A stretch of 6,488 bases of DNA from positions 1 through 6,488 of the forward strand of contig JALSTF010000250.1 in the NCBI GenBank assembly GCA_026983895.1, read 5' to 3'. Every line of letters starts with the position of its first letter. The first letter of the stretch is position 1. Shown one piece after another: positions 5,900-6,488 of the stretch. This DNA comes from Sulfurovum sp. (GTDB taxonomy: Bacteria > Campylobacterota > Campylobacteria > Campylobacterales > Sulfurovaceae). The notes below the pieces were generated by a model that saw nothing but the letters and a program-made list of their open reading frames with translations, was not told where the DNA came from and made no database searches. The translations under genes were made by a program, and so were the position numbers.

Positions 5900-6488
5900 T
5901 TACAGGTAGCTTTGTATTTTGATCAGCATGCTGTAAAGCAGTACTTCCCGTTGTGCGGCAGGGACTTTCTTCATTGTGATCTCACTTTCGAGCAAGTGTT
6001 CAAAGATCTTCAGCAGTGAAGCGGATTTGACACGCAGGGCAAGCTGTGCCTTTTGTTCTTCGATCTGTTTGGGAAGTTTATAGCCAAGGATCGCTGCTGA
6101 ATCGACATGTCCATGCAGTTTAATGTAGGCATGGAAAAGGAAGATCTGGTTGACGAAATACTGGGTGGAACGCAGCAGCTCATTTTCGTTCTCTCCCAGA
6201 TCCAGCAGTTTTGTGATGGTCGTGGTAACAGGCTTCTTGTTGAAAAGATCGATAAGCAGTTGTTCGGTGGCAAGCGGTGCGGTGGAATAGACGAGACGGT
6301 CGATGTCTTTGCTGGTCACTTTGGTGCCCAGAATAGCCAGTTTTTCCAATTCGTTGCTGCAAAGCGCCATATTGTTGTTGAGCAGCAGCATGAGATGCTG
6401 GAGAGCATAAGGGTCGATATCCAGACCGATCTGCTGTGCCTTTTGCTGGAGTATGGCCACCCCCTCACGGATATTCGCTTCAAAAAGC
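5900..6488 (-). CDS. holA: DNA polymerase III subunit delta, C-terminal part
   Basis: Delta is the clamp-loader subunit that opens the beta sliding clamp. Only the last 195 residues are visible; the frame is open to the window's right edge, so the GTG at 6460 is an internal valine, not the start. The family is about 320-340 residues, so roughly 130-150 N-terminal residues are missing, including the beta-binding region. Visible features fit the C-terminal half: a helical lid segment with ALQHL followed by LCSNELEKLAIL, a common delta signature, then the all-helical collar domain ending KIQSYL. There is no P-loop, as expected for delta. It lies upstream of rpsF on the same strand, an order I recall from Helicobacter. 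The assignment rests on weakly conserved sequence plus context. Confidence 0.85.
   Translation of the reverse strand, partial: LFEANIREGVAILQQKAQQIGLDIDPYALQHLMLLLNNNMALCSNELEKLAILGTKVTSKDIDRLVYSTAPLATEQLLIDLFNKKPVTTTITKLLDLGENENELLRSTQYFVNQIFLFHAYIKLHGHVDSAAILGYKLPKQIEEQKAQLALRVKSASLLKIFEHLLESEITMKKVPAAQREVLLYSMLIKIQSYL

Overview
The window looks like chromosome from a Campylobacterota (epsilonproteobacterial) species, most likely a Sulfurovum/Sulfurimonas-type relative. This rests on protein character and on the gene order holA-rpsF-ssb-rpsR, which I recall from Helicobacter and relatives but have not checked by search. Ten protein-related or RNA-level units can be supported. No mobile element, CRISPR array, tRNA or rRNA is visible.

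Left part, plus strand (1-4536): a tightly packed run of five genes. It starts with the 3' 740 codons of a membrane-anchored c-di-GMP turnover protein (probable NIT-like sensor, one membrane segment, PAS, GGDEF and EAL domains), cut by the window's left edge. Its stop overlaps, as ATGA, the start of a 110-residue protein of unknown function. Then come a type III pantothenate kinase (coaX), a short-form ATP phosphoribosyltransferase (hisG) and a class I SAM-dependent methyltransferase. Overlaps of 4, 7 and 11 bp and one 28-bp gap suggest a single transcript with translational coupling. The genes do not form one pathway: they combine second-messenger signalling, the first committed step of CoA synthesis, the first step of histidine synthesis and an unassigned methylation. 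The signalling gene is visibly more AT-rich than the genes after it.

Junction (4537-4582): the plus-strand run and the minus-strand run converge here. The gap holds a 7-bp perfect inverted repeat (4547-4569) that resembles REP-type palindromes and lacks a T-tract.

Right part, minus strand (6488-4583): the end of holA (DNA polymerase III delta subunit, cut by the right edge), then, after a 101-bp gap, the rpsF-ssb-rpsR operon (ribosomal protein S6, single-stranded DNA binding protein, ribosomal protein S18). The gap contains a TATAAT -10 box and a leader that can fold into a three-way junction whose closing helix reaches into the rpsF ribosome binding site. This is the most interesting non-coding signal in the window. 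It fits the known autoregulation of such operons by the S6:S18 complex.

I found no convincing new multi-gene system. The points most worth a second look are the rpsF leader fold, the unidentified 110-residue protein coupled to the c-di-GMP gene, and the palindrome at the convergent junction.
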